This document shows positions 16,194 to 24,607 of a stretch of DNA of 64,000 nt, piece by piece. Within the stretch, counting starts at the first letter, position 1. Each line of letters starts with the position of its first letter. The translations under genes were made by a program, and so were the position numbers. A model generated the notes under the pieces. That model searched no databases and was not told the origin of the DNA. It worked only from the letters and a program-made list of their open reading frames with translations. The stretch comes from Flavobacteriaceae bacterium EG-1 (GTDB lineage Bacteria; Bacteroidota; Bacteroidia; Flavobacteriales; Flavobacteriaceae). The stretch lies in NCBI RefSeq assembly GCF_009649685.1, contig NZ_WJPK01000001.1, positions 934,760 to 998,759 on the forward strand, in the 5' to 3' direction.

Positions 16194-18389
16194 TTATTTA
16201 GCTGCTGTTTCAGATCCATCTTTAATTTTAATATCAGTACCTAATCGCTGTAAATATGCAATTAGCGCCACTATCTCGCGATCTCTCATCTGAATAAACT
16301 CTTCATTATTCTCCATAGCATACTTTTTATCTGCTTCGTAGCTTTTTGCAAAATCTGGATCGGTGTATAGATTTTTTTCAATCTTCGTTGCTTGTTCAAT
16401 CATAGATTTATTAGCATTAGCCACATCTTCTTCAGTATATGGAACGCCTAAAGTTTGCATTGTTCTCATTTTAGTTTGAATATTGCTACGATCATGCTCG
16501 TTTCTAATCAACCATTGATATGCCGGCATTATTGATCCAGATGAAGTGCTTTGCGGATCATACATGTGATTAAAATGCCAGTTATCAGAATACTTACCTC
16601 CGACTCTCAACAAATCTGGCCCTGTTCTTTTACTACCCCAAAGAAATGGATGATCATATACGAATTCACCCGCTTTGGCATATTCGCCATAACGTTCCAC
16701 TTCACTTCTAAAAGGGCGAACCATTTGAGAGTGACAACCAACACACCCTTCTCTTATGTAAAGGTCTCTTCCTTCTAACTCCAATGGGGTATATGGTTTA
16801 ACACTTGTAATTGTCGGAATATTAGATTTTACCATTATAGTTGGAACTATTTGAACAATACCTCCAATTAAAATAGCAACTGTAGCCAAAATTGTTAATT
16901 GTACTGGCTTGCGCTCTAACCATGTATGGAAAGTTTCACCAGATGTTCTTCTTTTTGAAACTTTAGATAATGCTGGTGCTTCTACTAATTCATCTTCTAC
17001 TGCTTGGCCAGAACGTATTGTTTGAACCACATTATATAACATTACAAATGCTCCTAAAATATACATACTACCACCAATGGCACGCATCCAATACATTGGT
17101 ATAATTTCGTTAACAGTTTCTAAAAAGTTACCATAAACTAAAGTGCCGTCTGGGTTAAAATCTTTCCACATTAACGCTTGTGTAAATCCAGCTACATACA
17201 TTGGTAATGTATATAATATTATGCCCAAAGTTCCTATCCAAAAATGAGTATTTGCCAAACCAACTGAGTATAGTTTTGTCTTAGTCATTCTAGGAATTAG
17301 CCAATAAATCATACCAAATGTTAAAAAACCATTCCATGCTAGTGCACCAACATGAACGTGAGCAATTATCCAGTCACTAAAGTGTGCTATTGCATTCACA
17401 TTTTTAAGGGAGAGCATTGGTCCTTCAAAAGTTGCCATACCATAACCCGTAATTGCAACTACCATAAACTTTAATGTAGGATCTGTACGTACTTTATCCC
17501 AAGCACCACGCAATGTTAATAATCCATTTATCATACCTCCCCAAGAAGGTGCTATTAACATAACAGAAAATGCAACACCTAAATTTTGAGCCCAATCGGG
17601 AAGTGATGAATATAACAAGTGGTGTGGCCCAGCCCAGATATATATAAAAATTAAAGACCAAAAATGTACAATAGACAAACGGTAGGAATAAACAGGTCTG
17701 TTAGCTGCCTTTGGCACGAAATAATACATCAATCCTAAAAAAGGTGTTGTTAGGAAAAATGCCACAGCATTATGCCCGTACCACCATTGCACTAATGCAT
17801 CTTGTACTCCTGCGTATACTGAGTAACTTTTTAAACCACTAACTGGAAGTTCTAAACTATTAAAGATATGTAACACAGCAATTGTAACAAACGTGGCCAG
17901 ATAAAACCAGATTGCTACATACATATGCCGCTGTCTTCTTTTAATAATTGTTCCAATGAGGTTCCAACCAAATACAACCCAAATAACAGCTATTGCAATA
18001 TCTATAGGCCATTCGAGTTCTGCATATTCTTTTGATGTAGTATACCCTAGTGGTAATGTAATTGCAGCAGCCACAATTATTAATTGCCAACCCCAAAAAT
18101 TGATTTTACTCAATATATCGTTGAACATTCTTGCTTTTAATAATCGTTGTGTAGAATAATAGACTCCCGCGAAAATTGCATTGCCAACAAATGCAAAAAT
18201 AACCGCATTTGTATGTAGCGGTCTAAGTCTACCAAAGCTCAGCCATGAGATACCATCGGTTACATTTGGAAAAAGAAACATAAAAGCGAGTAAAAGCCCT
18301 ACTGACATACCCACGATGCCCCAAAAAATAGTAGCATAGAGGAAATTTTTTACGATTTTGTTATCATAATAAAACTGCTGTACTTCCAT
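16194..18389 (-). CDS. ccoN: Fused cbb3 oxidase subunits I and II (CcoN-CcoO)
   Basis: This protein of about 731 aa is the catalytic core of the cbb3-type terminal oxidase, joining CcoN to CcoO as is usual in Bacteroidota. Residues 15-455 are a 12-helix haem-copper subunit with the low-spin haem His59 (RPLHTN), CuB ligands His206 (WWYGHN) and His256-His257 (GPHHLL), and the haem pair His344 and His346 (IAHVHVG). After a linker and another helix (about 497-520) comes the mono-haem CcoO part with C549-VGCH (His553). The first possible codon is TTG, two codons earlier; I use the ATG at 18389. It reduces oxygen with high affinity and pumps protons. Confidence 0.95.
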   Translation of the reverse strand: MEVQQFYYDNKIVKNFLYATIFWGIVGMSVGLLLAFMFLFPNVTDGISWLSFGRLRPLHTNAVIFAFVGNAIFAGVYYSTQRLLKARMFNDILSKINFWGWQLIIVAAAITLPLGYTTSKEYAELEWPIDIAIAVIWVVFGWNLIGTIIKRRQRHMYVAIWFYLATFVTIAVLHIFNSLELPVSGLKSYSVYAGVQDALVQWWYGHNAVAFFLTTPFLGLMYYFVPKAANRPVYSYRLSIVHFWSLIFIYIWAGPHHLLYSSLPDWAQNLGVAFSVMLIAPSWGGMINGLLTLRGAWDKVRTDPTLKFMVVAITGYGMATFEGPMLSLKNVNAIAHFSDWIIAHVHVGALAWNGFLTFGMIYWLIPRMTKTKLYSVGLANTHFWIGTLGIILYTLPMYVAGFTQALMWKDFNPDGTLVYGNFLETVNEIIPMYWMRAIGGSMYILGAFVMLYNVVQTIRSGQAVEDELVEAPALSKVSKRRTSGETFHTWLERKPVQLTILATVAILIGGIVQIVPTIMVKSNIPTITSVKPYTPLELEGRDLYIREGCVGCHSQMVRPFRSEVERYGEYAKAGEFVYDHPFLWGSKRTGPDLLRVGGKYSDNWHFNHMYDPQSTSSGSIMPAYQWLIRNEHDRSNIQTKMRTMQTLGVPYTEEDVANANKSMIEQATKIEKNLYTDPDFAKSYEADKKYAMENNEEFIQMRDREIVALIAYLQRLGTDIKIKDGSETAAK

Positions 18390-18404
18390 AATCAATCTTA
18401 GTGT

Positions 18405-18596
18405 TTAGTTGGATTTTTTAATTTCGGTCTTAATTTTTTGGGAAGGTGCTTTTACAACTTCGTCTTCAAAAAGCATTCTAACAGAAGGTGTATAGGAATC
18501 GTCGTATTGTCCCTTACGTACTGCATAAATAAATGCAGCAAAAAAAACAAGAGCAACCACAATACTTATGGCTAAAAGAATATAAATAGCACTCAT
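18405..18596 (-). CDS. ccoS: cbb3 oxidase assembly protein CcoS
   Basis: This 63-aa protein has one N-terminal helix (about 4-26), the conserved RKGQYDD block right after it, and SVRMLFEDE, all typical of CcoS. CcoS is needed for cofactor insertion into cbb3 oxidase. It is the first gene of the ccoSNOQP run, 15 bases before ccoNO. An FNR-type operator lies about 60 bp upstream with a TATTTTTA -7-like element (18620-18627) between. Confidence 0.93.
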   Translation of the reverse strand: MSAIYILLAISIVVALVFFAAFIYAVRKGQYDDSYTPSVRMLFEDEVVKAPSQKIKTEIKKSN

Positions 18597-18649
18597 ACCT
18601 ACTTACCTAAATTATTATGTAAAAATATATAGGGTCTATGTCAATAAAT

Positions 18650-18663
18650 ATGACATATATCAG
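18650..18663. promoter_or_regulatory. FNR-type operator ATGAC-ATAT-ATCAG before ccoS
   Basis: The palindromic TGAC-N4-ATCA element is centred at 18656.5, 33 bp from the centre of the -7-like TATTTTTA on the minus strand and 60 bp from the ccoS ATG. That puts it near -40, the class II activator position of FNR-family proteins. It overlaps a second perfect repeat, TATGTCA-N7-TGACATA at 18638-18658, so the region may bind more than one dimer. Confidence 0.7.
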
Positions 18664-18790
18664 GTTTTGTAGAATAATTATAAAACCAGACCAAAAAAAA
18701 CACAAACAAATGACAATCAATATATTAAATCCTAATTAAGTCAGAACAAAAAAGTAAAATATACTTCTGTAGAAAAGAAAAAGATAAAAT

Positions 18791-19225
18791 TCAAGCCTTT
18801 CGTGAACTTTGATAAATAGAAATTAACGCGGCTACAATTATTAAATTTTTAATAATATATTGTCCTAGCAAAGTAGGCGCATACGGACTATATGTAAACG
18901 AAGCTTCATTTAAAATTAACAATGAAGTAAATGTACAAGCCATATGACCAAGCGTAACTATAATTGTTTGTTTTCGGTAAATATCCAAAAGAAGAAATAT
19001 ACCTATTCCAACTTCCAATATCGCCAATAAAATGATTGTTGTTTCTCTTGGAATTATCCCCATGGTTAAAATACTAATGGTATCTTTTGCTATTTCTTCA
19101 GCAGGACTGGTATTGTTAAAGAATTTTAATCCACCAAACCATAAATAAACAATTGCTATTGAAATTTGGAGCAGTGATATTCTCTTGAAATGAGCTTTCA
19201 AAAAATTGAAGATTTTCGTGGGCAT
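18791..19225 (-). CDS. DoxX/DUF417-like four-helix membrane protein
   Basis: This 144-aa protein has four hydrophobic helices (about 16-34, 61-80, 85-105 and 120-138). The LWFGGLKFF block after the first helix, then a conserved Pro in MGIIP, resembles the DoxX-like/DUF417 (RclC/YkgB) group of quinone- or stress-linked membrane proteins. It lies between ccoI and ccoS on the same strand but with 133-194-base gaps on both sides, so it may have its own promoter. The function is not known. Confidence 0.75.
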   Translation of the reverse strand: MPTKIFNFLKAHFKRISLLQISIAIVYLWFGGLKFFNNTSPAEEIAKDTISILTMGIIPRETTIILLAILEVGIGIFLLLDIYRKQTIIVTLGHMACTFTSLLILNEASFTYSPYAPTLLGQYIIKNLIIVAALISIYQSSRKA

Positions 19226-19358
19226 TTAATTTAAAAACTAACTTGGAAAATTTTAAAGTTCACAAACCTAAGTTTTTAGAACGTTAGGACATGCATTTTT
19301 TACCAATAAAATTGAATATCTATTTAAAAAATATTCCTGTTCTAAATTCTAAAAATTG

Positions 19359-21755
19359 CTAGTCTAATTCTTTGCCTATTAAATTCGTCATAATTGTAGT
19401 AAATAAAACAACGCTAATTGAACTCAAAGGCATTAAAATAGCTGCTATTACTGGTTGCAACTGTCCCGTAATTGCAAAATAAAGTCCGACTACGTTATAA
19501 ATTAAAGACAAGACAAAACTCCATTTAATAATTTGTATACCTTTTTGAGATAACTTTATAAGTTTTGGCAATTGCTGAAACATAGAAGCATCTAATATAC
19601 CATCACATGCAGGAGAAAATACATTTACATTTTCCGATATAGCAATACCTACCTCAGCTTGGGCTAGAGCGCCTGCATCATTTAAGCCATCTCCAACCAT
19701 GAGCACTTTTTTATGCTGATTTTGTAACGACTTTATGAATTGTAATTTACTTTCGGGCTTCTGGTTAAAATATAAGGGTGTGAGTTTTGGCAATAGGTCT
19801 TCTAAACGTTTCTTTTCACCTTCATTATCACCTGATAATATTGCTATCTGCATTTTCTCTGATAATTTTTCAAATACTTCAGTTGTTCCCGCACGATATT
19901 CATTGTGAAAAACATATTTACCCTTATAATTATCATTACTACTAACATGTACGGCAGTATTTAAGGTGTCATTTAAACTTTTATCTCCAACAAATTCTGC
20001 CGATCCAGCTTTAATATGTTCTCCATCTAATCTACCTTCAACTCCTTTTCCTAAATACTCTTCATACTCATCTAAACTCAAAATATTTTGCTCTGCAAGC
20101 AAATTATATAGTGACCGGCTTAGAGGATGGTTTGAAGCTCTTAGTGTATTTTTTAACAAAGCCTCTTCTTCTATGCTTAGTGGCATACCTTCATAAGTTG
20201 CAGTGCTCTTTTTTGAGGTTGTAATAGTACCCGTTTTATCGAAAATGGCGGTATCAATTTGAGCCAACTTTTCAATAGTTTGAGTGTTTTTGAGATAGAA
20301 CTTTTTTCGGCCAAAAATCCGTAGCATATTTCCTAAAGTAAAGGGAGCAGCAAGGGCTATAGCACATGGGCAAGCAATAATTAAAACAGCAGTAAAAACA
20401 TTCATTGCTTTACTTGAATCATAAAACAACCAAAAAGTTGTAGCAACAAAAGCAATGGTTAAAACTACAATGGTGAATCGTTTACCAATACTGTCGGTAA
20501 GTGTTTGGAAGTTACTTGTTTTGTCCTTTTGAAAAACTGTATTACTCCAAAGCTGTGTTAAGTAACTCTGAGAGACAGATTTTAATACCTCCATTTCTAT
20601 TGCTCCATCTAATTGTTTACCCCCAGCAAAAATTTTATCGCCAGAATTCTTTTCAACTGGTTCAGATTCTCCGGTAACAAAACTATAATCAATGCGAGCC
20701 TTCCCGTTAATTAAAATGCCATCTACAGGAATTAATTCTTCATTGCGAATGAGTAATCGGTTCCCCTTTTTTATATCATTTACTTGTGTATTTTCTTCTT
20801 TTCCATTTTTCGTTATTCGGGTTACCGCGATTGGGAAATACGATTTATAATCGCGTTCAAATGACAAAAATGAATATGTTTTTTGCTGAAAAAATTTACC
20901 GAGTAAAAGAAAAAATACCAGCCCGGTTAGCGAATCGAAAAAACCACTACCCCAATCAAATATAATTTCTAAAGTACTTCGAATAAAAAGCACTGAAACA
21001 CCTAAAGCTATAGGAACATCAATATTTAAAATTTTGCTTCGCAACCCTTTAAAAGCAGAAATAAAATAATCATTACCCGCATAAAAAACTACAGGTAAAG
21101 AAAAAGTAAACATTAGCCACCGAAATACATTTTGATATTGATTTAACCAAAATTCGCCACCAGTAGATTCACTGGTAGATAAATCAAAATAATCAGGAAA
21201 GGATAGAAACATAACATTTCCAAATGCAAAACCTGCTACACCTAATTTATAAATTAAACTACGGTCAATAGAATTATTTTCTTTATCATAGTCATTTAGA
21301 GAAATATAAGGTTCATATCCAATTCTTGATAGTAAGAGCACAAGTTCTTTCAACGAAAAATCATCGCATTTATAGGTTATTCTTACCGTCTTTTTAGGAA
21401 AGTCAACTTGCGCCGTATTAACACTTGAATTCAATTTATTAAGATTCTCGAGCACCCAAATACATGAACTACAATGTATATGAGGAATATAAAGATTTAC
21501 AACTTGAACATCTCCATCATTAAATTCTATTAACTTATCTACAATTGAAAGGTTGTCTAAAAAATTATATTTCCCTTCAACTATTTTTGGTGTAGCTCCT
21601 GCCGCTGACTGTATATCATAAAAGTTACATAAATCGTTACTAGCAAAAATCTCATAAACGGTCTTACAACCATTACAGCAGAATTCTTTGTCATCGAATT
21701 TAATACCCGTTTGACCACAAGTATCACCACAATGATAACAATTATTTTCACTCAT
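19359..21755 (-). CDS. ccoI: Copper-type P1B ATPase CcoI/FixI
   Basis: This 798-aa P1B-type ATPase has an N-terminal Cys-rich metal-binding head (CYHCGDTCG then FCCNGCKTVYEIF), a heavy-metal-associated domain with C-x2-C (HCSSCIW), eight expected helices with the CPC translocation motif (ACPCAIALA), the phosphorylation site DKTGTIT, and the GDGLNDAGAL hinge. The CPC motif and the Cys-rich head are the marks of CcoI/CopA2, which exports Cu for oxidase assembly. It is the promoter-proximal gene of the cco locus, and its operator is shared with the divergent Crp/Fnr gene. Confidence 0.94.
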   Translation of the reverse strand: MSENNCYHCGDTCGQTGIKFDDKEFCCNGCKTVYEIFASNDLCNFYDIQSAAGATPKIVEGKYNFLDNLSIVDKLIEFNDGDVQVVNLYIPHIHCSSCIWVLENLNKLNSSVNTAQVDFPKKTVRITYKCDDFSLKELVLLLSRIGYEPYISLNDYDKENNSIDRSLIYKLGVAGFAFGNVMFLSFPDYFDLSTSESTGGEFWLNQYQNVFRWLMFTFSLPVVFYAGNDYFISAFKGLRSKILNIDVPIALGVSVLFIRSTLEIIFDWGSGFFDSLTGLVFFLLLGKFFQQKTYSFLSFERDYKSYFPIAVTRITKNGKEENTQVNDIKKGNRLLIRNEELIPVDGILINGKARIDYSFVTGESEPVEKNSGDKIFAGGKQLDGAIEMEVLKSVSQSYLTQLWSNTVFQKDKTSNFQTLTDSIGKRFTIVVLTIAFVATTFWLFYDSSKAMNVFTAVLIIACPCAIALAAPFTLGNMLRIFGRKKFYLKNTQTIEKLAQIDTAIFDKTGTITTSKKSTATYEGMPLSIEEEALLKNTLRASNHPLSRSLYNLLAEQNILSLDEYEEYLGKGVEGRLDGEHIKAGSAEFVGDKSLNDTLNTAVHVSSNDNYKGKYVFHNEYRAGTTEVFEKLSEKMQIAILSGDNEGEKKRLEDLLPKLTPLYFNQKPESKLQFIKSLQNQHKKVLMVGDGLNDAGALAQAEVGIAISENVNVFSPACDGILDASMFQQLPKLIKLSQKGIQIIKWSFVLSLIYNVVGLYFAITGQLQPVIAAILMPLSSISVVLFTTIMTNLIGKELD

Positions 21756-21807
21756 TACATTTTACTTATTACACGTGCAAATTTCAATTAACACTTGTGA
21801 AATTTAT

Positions 21808-21821
21808 ATGACATTTGTCAG
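21808..21821. promoter_or_regulatory. Shared FNR-type operator ATGAC-ATTT-GTCAG between ccoI and the regulator
   Basis: The palindrome is centred at 21814.5, 59.5 bp from both the ccoI ATG (21755) and the regulator ATG (21874). On the left, GAAATTTG (minus strand, 21778-21785) is a -7-like box 33 bp from the centre. On the right, TACCTTCG (21844-21851) is one at the same distance. One site could therefore activate both promoters, and the regulator would control its own gene. Confidence 0.7.
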
Positions 21822-21873
21822 TTTTAGAAATATTATTGAATACTACCTTCGCTCTATTATTAAAATTAGCACT

Positions 21874-22563
21874 ATGGAAACGAGATGCGAGAATTGTATT
21901 GTAAGACAATATAATTCATTAAGAGCTCTTAGTAAAGATGAACTGAAAGAAGTGTCCAATTCTAAGATATTAAAGACGGTAAAAAAAGGGGAATCTCTTT
22001 TTGAAGAAGGTGAAAAATTAGATGGAGTTTATTGCGTACGTAATGGCGTTTCAAAACTGTCTAAACTTAGCGCTACTGGTAAAGAACACATTGTAAAATT
22101 AGCAAGCAATGGTGTTATTATGGGGCAGCGCTCAGTAATAGCCGATGAAACTACACATCTTAGAGCAGTAGCCATTAATGATATGACGGTATGTTTTATA
22201 CCAAAACATACAATAATTAATACTTTAAATACAAATCCAAATTTTGCTATTGAGGTTTTACGACACATGGCTCACGACTTAAAAGAAGCAGACAATGTTA
22301 TTGTAAACATGTCGCAAAAAACGGTAAAACAGCGACTTGGGGAAGCATTTCTATACCTTAAAAAAAATTATGGTGAGGATAATGATGGCTATTTAACACT
22401 TACATTATCTCGTGATGAATATGCTAACATTGTTGGTACAGCTTCAGAATCATGCATTCGAATTATTTCAGAATTTAAGAAAAAGGGACTTTTAAAAACC
22501 TCAGGAAAAAAAATTGGAATAGTAAACGAAAAAGGCCTAAGAAATATGATTACTGGTTTCTAG
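21874..22563 (+). CDS. Crp/Fnr family regulator, FNR-like
   Basis: This 229-aa regulator has a cyclic-nucleotide-type beta barrel (about 20-120), a dimer helix (120-150) and a winged helix-turn-helix (170-225). Cysteines at 5, 8, 54 and 107 could hold an oxygen-sensing Fe-S cluster. The VCFIP context of Cys107 lines up with VCEIP around Cys122 of E. coli FNR. The recognition helix SESCIRIISEF keeps Glu192 and Arg196, equal to FNR Glu209 and Arg213, but has Ile where FNR has Ser212. A GTG 99 bases earlier would add 33 residues and run across the operator; the ATG at 21874 is preferred because it gives the standard N-terminus and places the operator upstream. Likely an activator of the cbb3 locus and both usp genes. 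Confidence 0.9.
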   Translation: METRCENCIVRQYNSLRALSKDELKEVSNSKILKTVKKGESLFEEGEKLDGVYCVRNGVSKLSKLSATGKEHIVKLASNGVIMGQRSVIADETTHLRAVAINDMTVCFIPKHTIINTLNTNPNFAIEVLRHMAHDLKEADNVIVNMSQKTVKQRLGEAFLYLKKNYGEDNDGYLTLTLSRDEYANIVGTASESCIRIISEFKKKGLLKTSGKKIGIVNEKGLRNMITGF

Positions 22564-22570
22564 ATCTATT

Positions 22571-22584
22571 CTGACAAATATCAT
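22571..22584. promoter_or_regulatory. FNR-type operator CTGAC-AAAT-ATCAT before the second usp
   Basis: This TGAC-N4-ATCA palindrome is centred at 22577.5, 33 bp from the centre of the -7-like TATTTTTA (22607-22614) and about 62 bp from the ATG at 22640. The -7-like octamer is identical to the one before ccoS. It directly follows the regulator's stop codon. Confidence 0.68.
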
Positions 22585-22639
22585 ATTTAGAAACTCATTC
22601 AAAATTTATTTTTACAAGAAAATCAATAAAAAATTAAAA

Positions 22640-23482
22640 ATGAGAAATATCTTGTTGCCTACAGATTTTTCGGAAAATGCTTTTAACGCGGCAAAGTATG
22701 CAACTCAACTTTTTAACCAAGAAGAATGTGATTTTTATTTACTCAATACTTACACCCCATCAATAGTGCATAGTCGATTTTTAGCAGATACCAAGAATAA
22801 ATCAGTTGGTCATGTTAATGAAAGTAGGGTTTCTATAGCAGGTTTAAACAAGGTTATACAACAAATTAATTCTTTTAAAAATAACAAGTATCATAATTTT
22901 AGGTCAATATCATCCTTCGACTTTTTAACTCAAAAGGTTTTAGATACTATTAAAAATGAGGATATTGATATTATAGTTTCTGGTACCAAAGGAGCCTCAG
23001 GCTACAAAGAAGTTTTTTTAGGAACGAATACAGTTCGTATGATAAAGAATGTAAAGAACATTCCAATTATTGCTGTACCAGAAATATATGAATTTCAGAA
23101 TTTGAACCATATCGCTTTTCCAACTGATTTCAAACACCATTTTTCTGCTGAAATTATGCACCCATTATTAAGTTTAGCCAAGAAATTTAATTCTAAAATT
23201 CACATTTTACACATTAATGAATCGAATAAAAAGGATAAATTTCAAGAGTCAAATAAATTTACTTTAATGGAATACCTAAGCCCGGTAGAACATGAATTTC
23301 ACTATGTACCACACTATTCTGCTAAAACTAATGTAATTGCTAATTTTTTAAAAGAATTAGATATTAACTTATTAGCTATGGTGTACAATGAACGAAATTA
23401 TCTAGACCAATTAATGCGTGAACCTGTTGTTACCAACATGGCCTATCATTGTAAAATACCCTTGTTAGTTCTTCCAAGTTAG
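22640..23482 (+). CDS. Universal stress protein, two UspA-like domains
   Basis: This 280-aa protein starts MRNILLPTDFSENAFNAAKYA, here a UspA-like first domain ending VSGTKGASGYKEVFLGTNTVRMIKNVKNIPII, and has a more divergent second domain (about 150-280). The G-x2-G-x9-GT loop is recognisable in domain 1 only. It follows the FNR-like regulator and an FNR-type operator, so microaerobic control is likely. The glycosyltransferase gene begins 25 bases after its stop and may be read through from it. Confidence 0.9.
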   Translation: MRNILLPTDFSENAFNAAKYATQLFNQEECDFYLLNTYTPSIVHSRFLADTKNKSVGHVNESRVSIAGLNKVIQQINSFKNNKYHNFRSISSFDFLTQKVLDTIKNEDIDIIVSGTKGASGYKEVFLGTNTVRMIKNVKNIPIIAVPEIYEFQNLNHIAFPTDFKHHFSAEIMHPLLSLAKKFNSKIHILHINESNKKDKFQESNKFTLMEYLSPVEHEFHYVPHYSAKTNVIANFLKELDINLLAMVYNERNYLDQLMREPVVTNMAYHCKIPLLVLPS

Positions 23483-23507
23483 CTACTATTTTCTGTATTT
23501 TGGCTAA

Positions 23508-24515
23508 ATGCAAAATCCGCTCGTAAGTATATTAATGCCTGTAAAGAATACTAAAGATTTTCTTGAAGATTGTCTTTTGTCCATTGTAAATCAATCTTAT
23601 CATAATTGGCAACTTATTGCAGTAAACGACCATTCTACCGATACTAGTAAATCAATACTAGAAAATTTTGCATTTAAAGATACCAGGATTTTAGTCTTTG
23701 ATAATGATAAAATCGGCATTATCAACGCCTTACGAAAAGCCTTTTCTGTAAGTTCTGGCAAATTAATTACACGCATGGATTCTGATGATTTAATGACGCC
23801 CAACAAATTAGAGATAATGGTTAAATCGCTTCTAAATAATGGCCAAGGACATGTTGCAATAGGGCAAGTAAAATATTTTTCAGGTGCAGGGATAAAAGAT
23901 GGTTATGCACGATATGAGAAATGGTTGAACTCATTAACAAAGAAAGGTGAAAATTTTTCGGAAATTTATAAAGAATGTGTTATTCCCTCCCCTTGCTGGA
24001 TGGTTTACAGAGAAGACTTAGAATTATGTGAGAGTTTTAATCCTAACAATTATCCTGAAGATTATGACCTTGCATTCCGATTTTATAAAAACAAATTAAA
24101 ATGCATCCCTTGTTCAGAGATATTACATCTGTGGCGCGACTATAACTATAGAACTTCGCGTACAAGTGAACATTATGCCCAAAACTATTTTCTAGAAATA
24201 AAACTGAGATATTTTTTAGAGCTAGAGAATCATTCAAATGGAGTGATAGCAATTTGGGGTGCAGGAAATAAGGGAAAAGTTATTGCTAAGAAATTAAAAG
24301 AACTGGGTATAAATTTTTATTGGTATTGTGATAATCCTAAGAAAATAGGAAAAGAAATTTATGGTACTACCCTACTTCATTTTTCAAAGCTAGAGGAATT
24401 AAAAAATTACAAATGTATTATTACAGTAGCAAACGCTATAGAACAAGATACTATAACAAGTTTTTTTATAAAATTAGGAAAATCTTCAATGGTTGATTAT
24501 TACTATTTCTGTTAA
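23508..24515 (+). CDS. GT2 family glycosyltransferase with C-terminal nucleotide-binding-like module
   Basis: This 335-aa protein has an N-terminal GT-A domain of family 2: VSILMPVKNTKDFLEDCL, the NDHSTD motif, the metal-binding DSDD and a late W-R-Y-type block. From residue about 245 a second module begins IAIWGAGNKGKVIAKKL, a Rossmann-like G-x-G-x-x-G signature also found at the ends of several Bacteroidota GT2 proteins. It probably adds a sugar to a surface glycan; donor and acceptor are unknown. Confidence 0.85.
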   Translation: MQNPLVSILMPVKNTKDFLEDCLLSIVNQSYHNWQLIAVNDHSTDTSKSILENFAFKDTRILVFDNDKIGIINALRKAFSVSSGKLITRMDSDDLMTPNKLEIMVKSLLNNGQGHVAIGQVKYFSGAGIKDGYARYEKWLNSLTKKGENFSEIYKECVIPSPCWMVYREDLELCESFNPNNYPEDYDLAFRFYKNKLKCIPCSEILHLWRDYNYRTSRTSEHYAQNYFLEIKLRYFLELENHSNGVIAIWGAGNKGKVIAKKLKELGINFYWYCDNPKKIGKEIYGTTLLHFSKLEELKNYKCIITVANAIEQDTITSFFIKLGKSSMVDYYYFC

Positions 24516-24582
24516 TCCTAGTTATAGACAAAAAAAACTTAAACTTATTATGTAAGATCTAAGGGCAATCAACCAAATTGGC

Positions 24583-24590
24583 TATATTTG
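24583..24590 (+). promoter_or_regulatory. -7 element TATATTTG before the BatA-like gene
   Basis: This is an exact match to the Bacteroidota -7 consensus TAnnTTTG, ending 17 bases before the ATG at 24608. It sits in the 92-base gap after the glycosyltransferase, so the following operon has its own promoter. Confidence 0.6.
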
Positions 24591-24607
24591 TTTAATTAAA
24601 ATAGGCA

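Noticed and set aside
21775-21873. GTG start that extends the Crp/Fnr regulator by 33 residues
   Set aside because: It would place the operator inside the coding region and precede the typical short Cys-bearing N-terminus; the ATG at 21874 also gives the same 60-bp spacing as the other sites.
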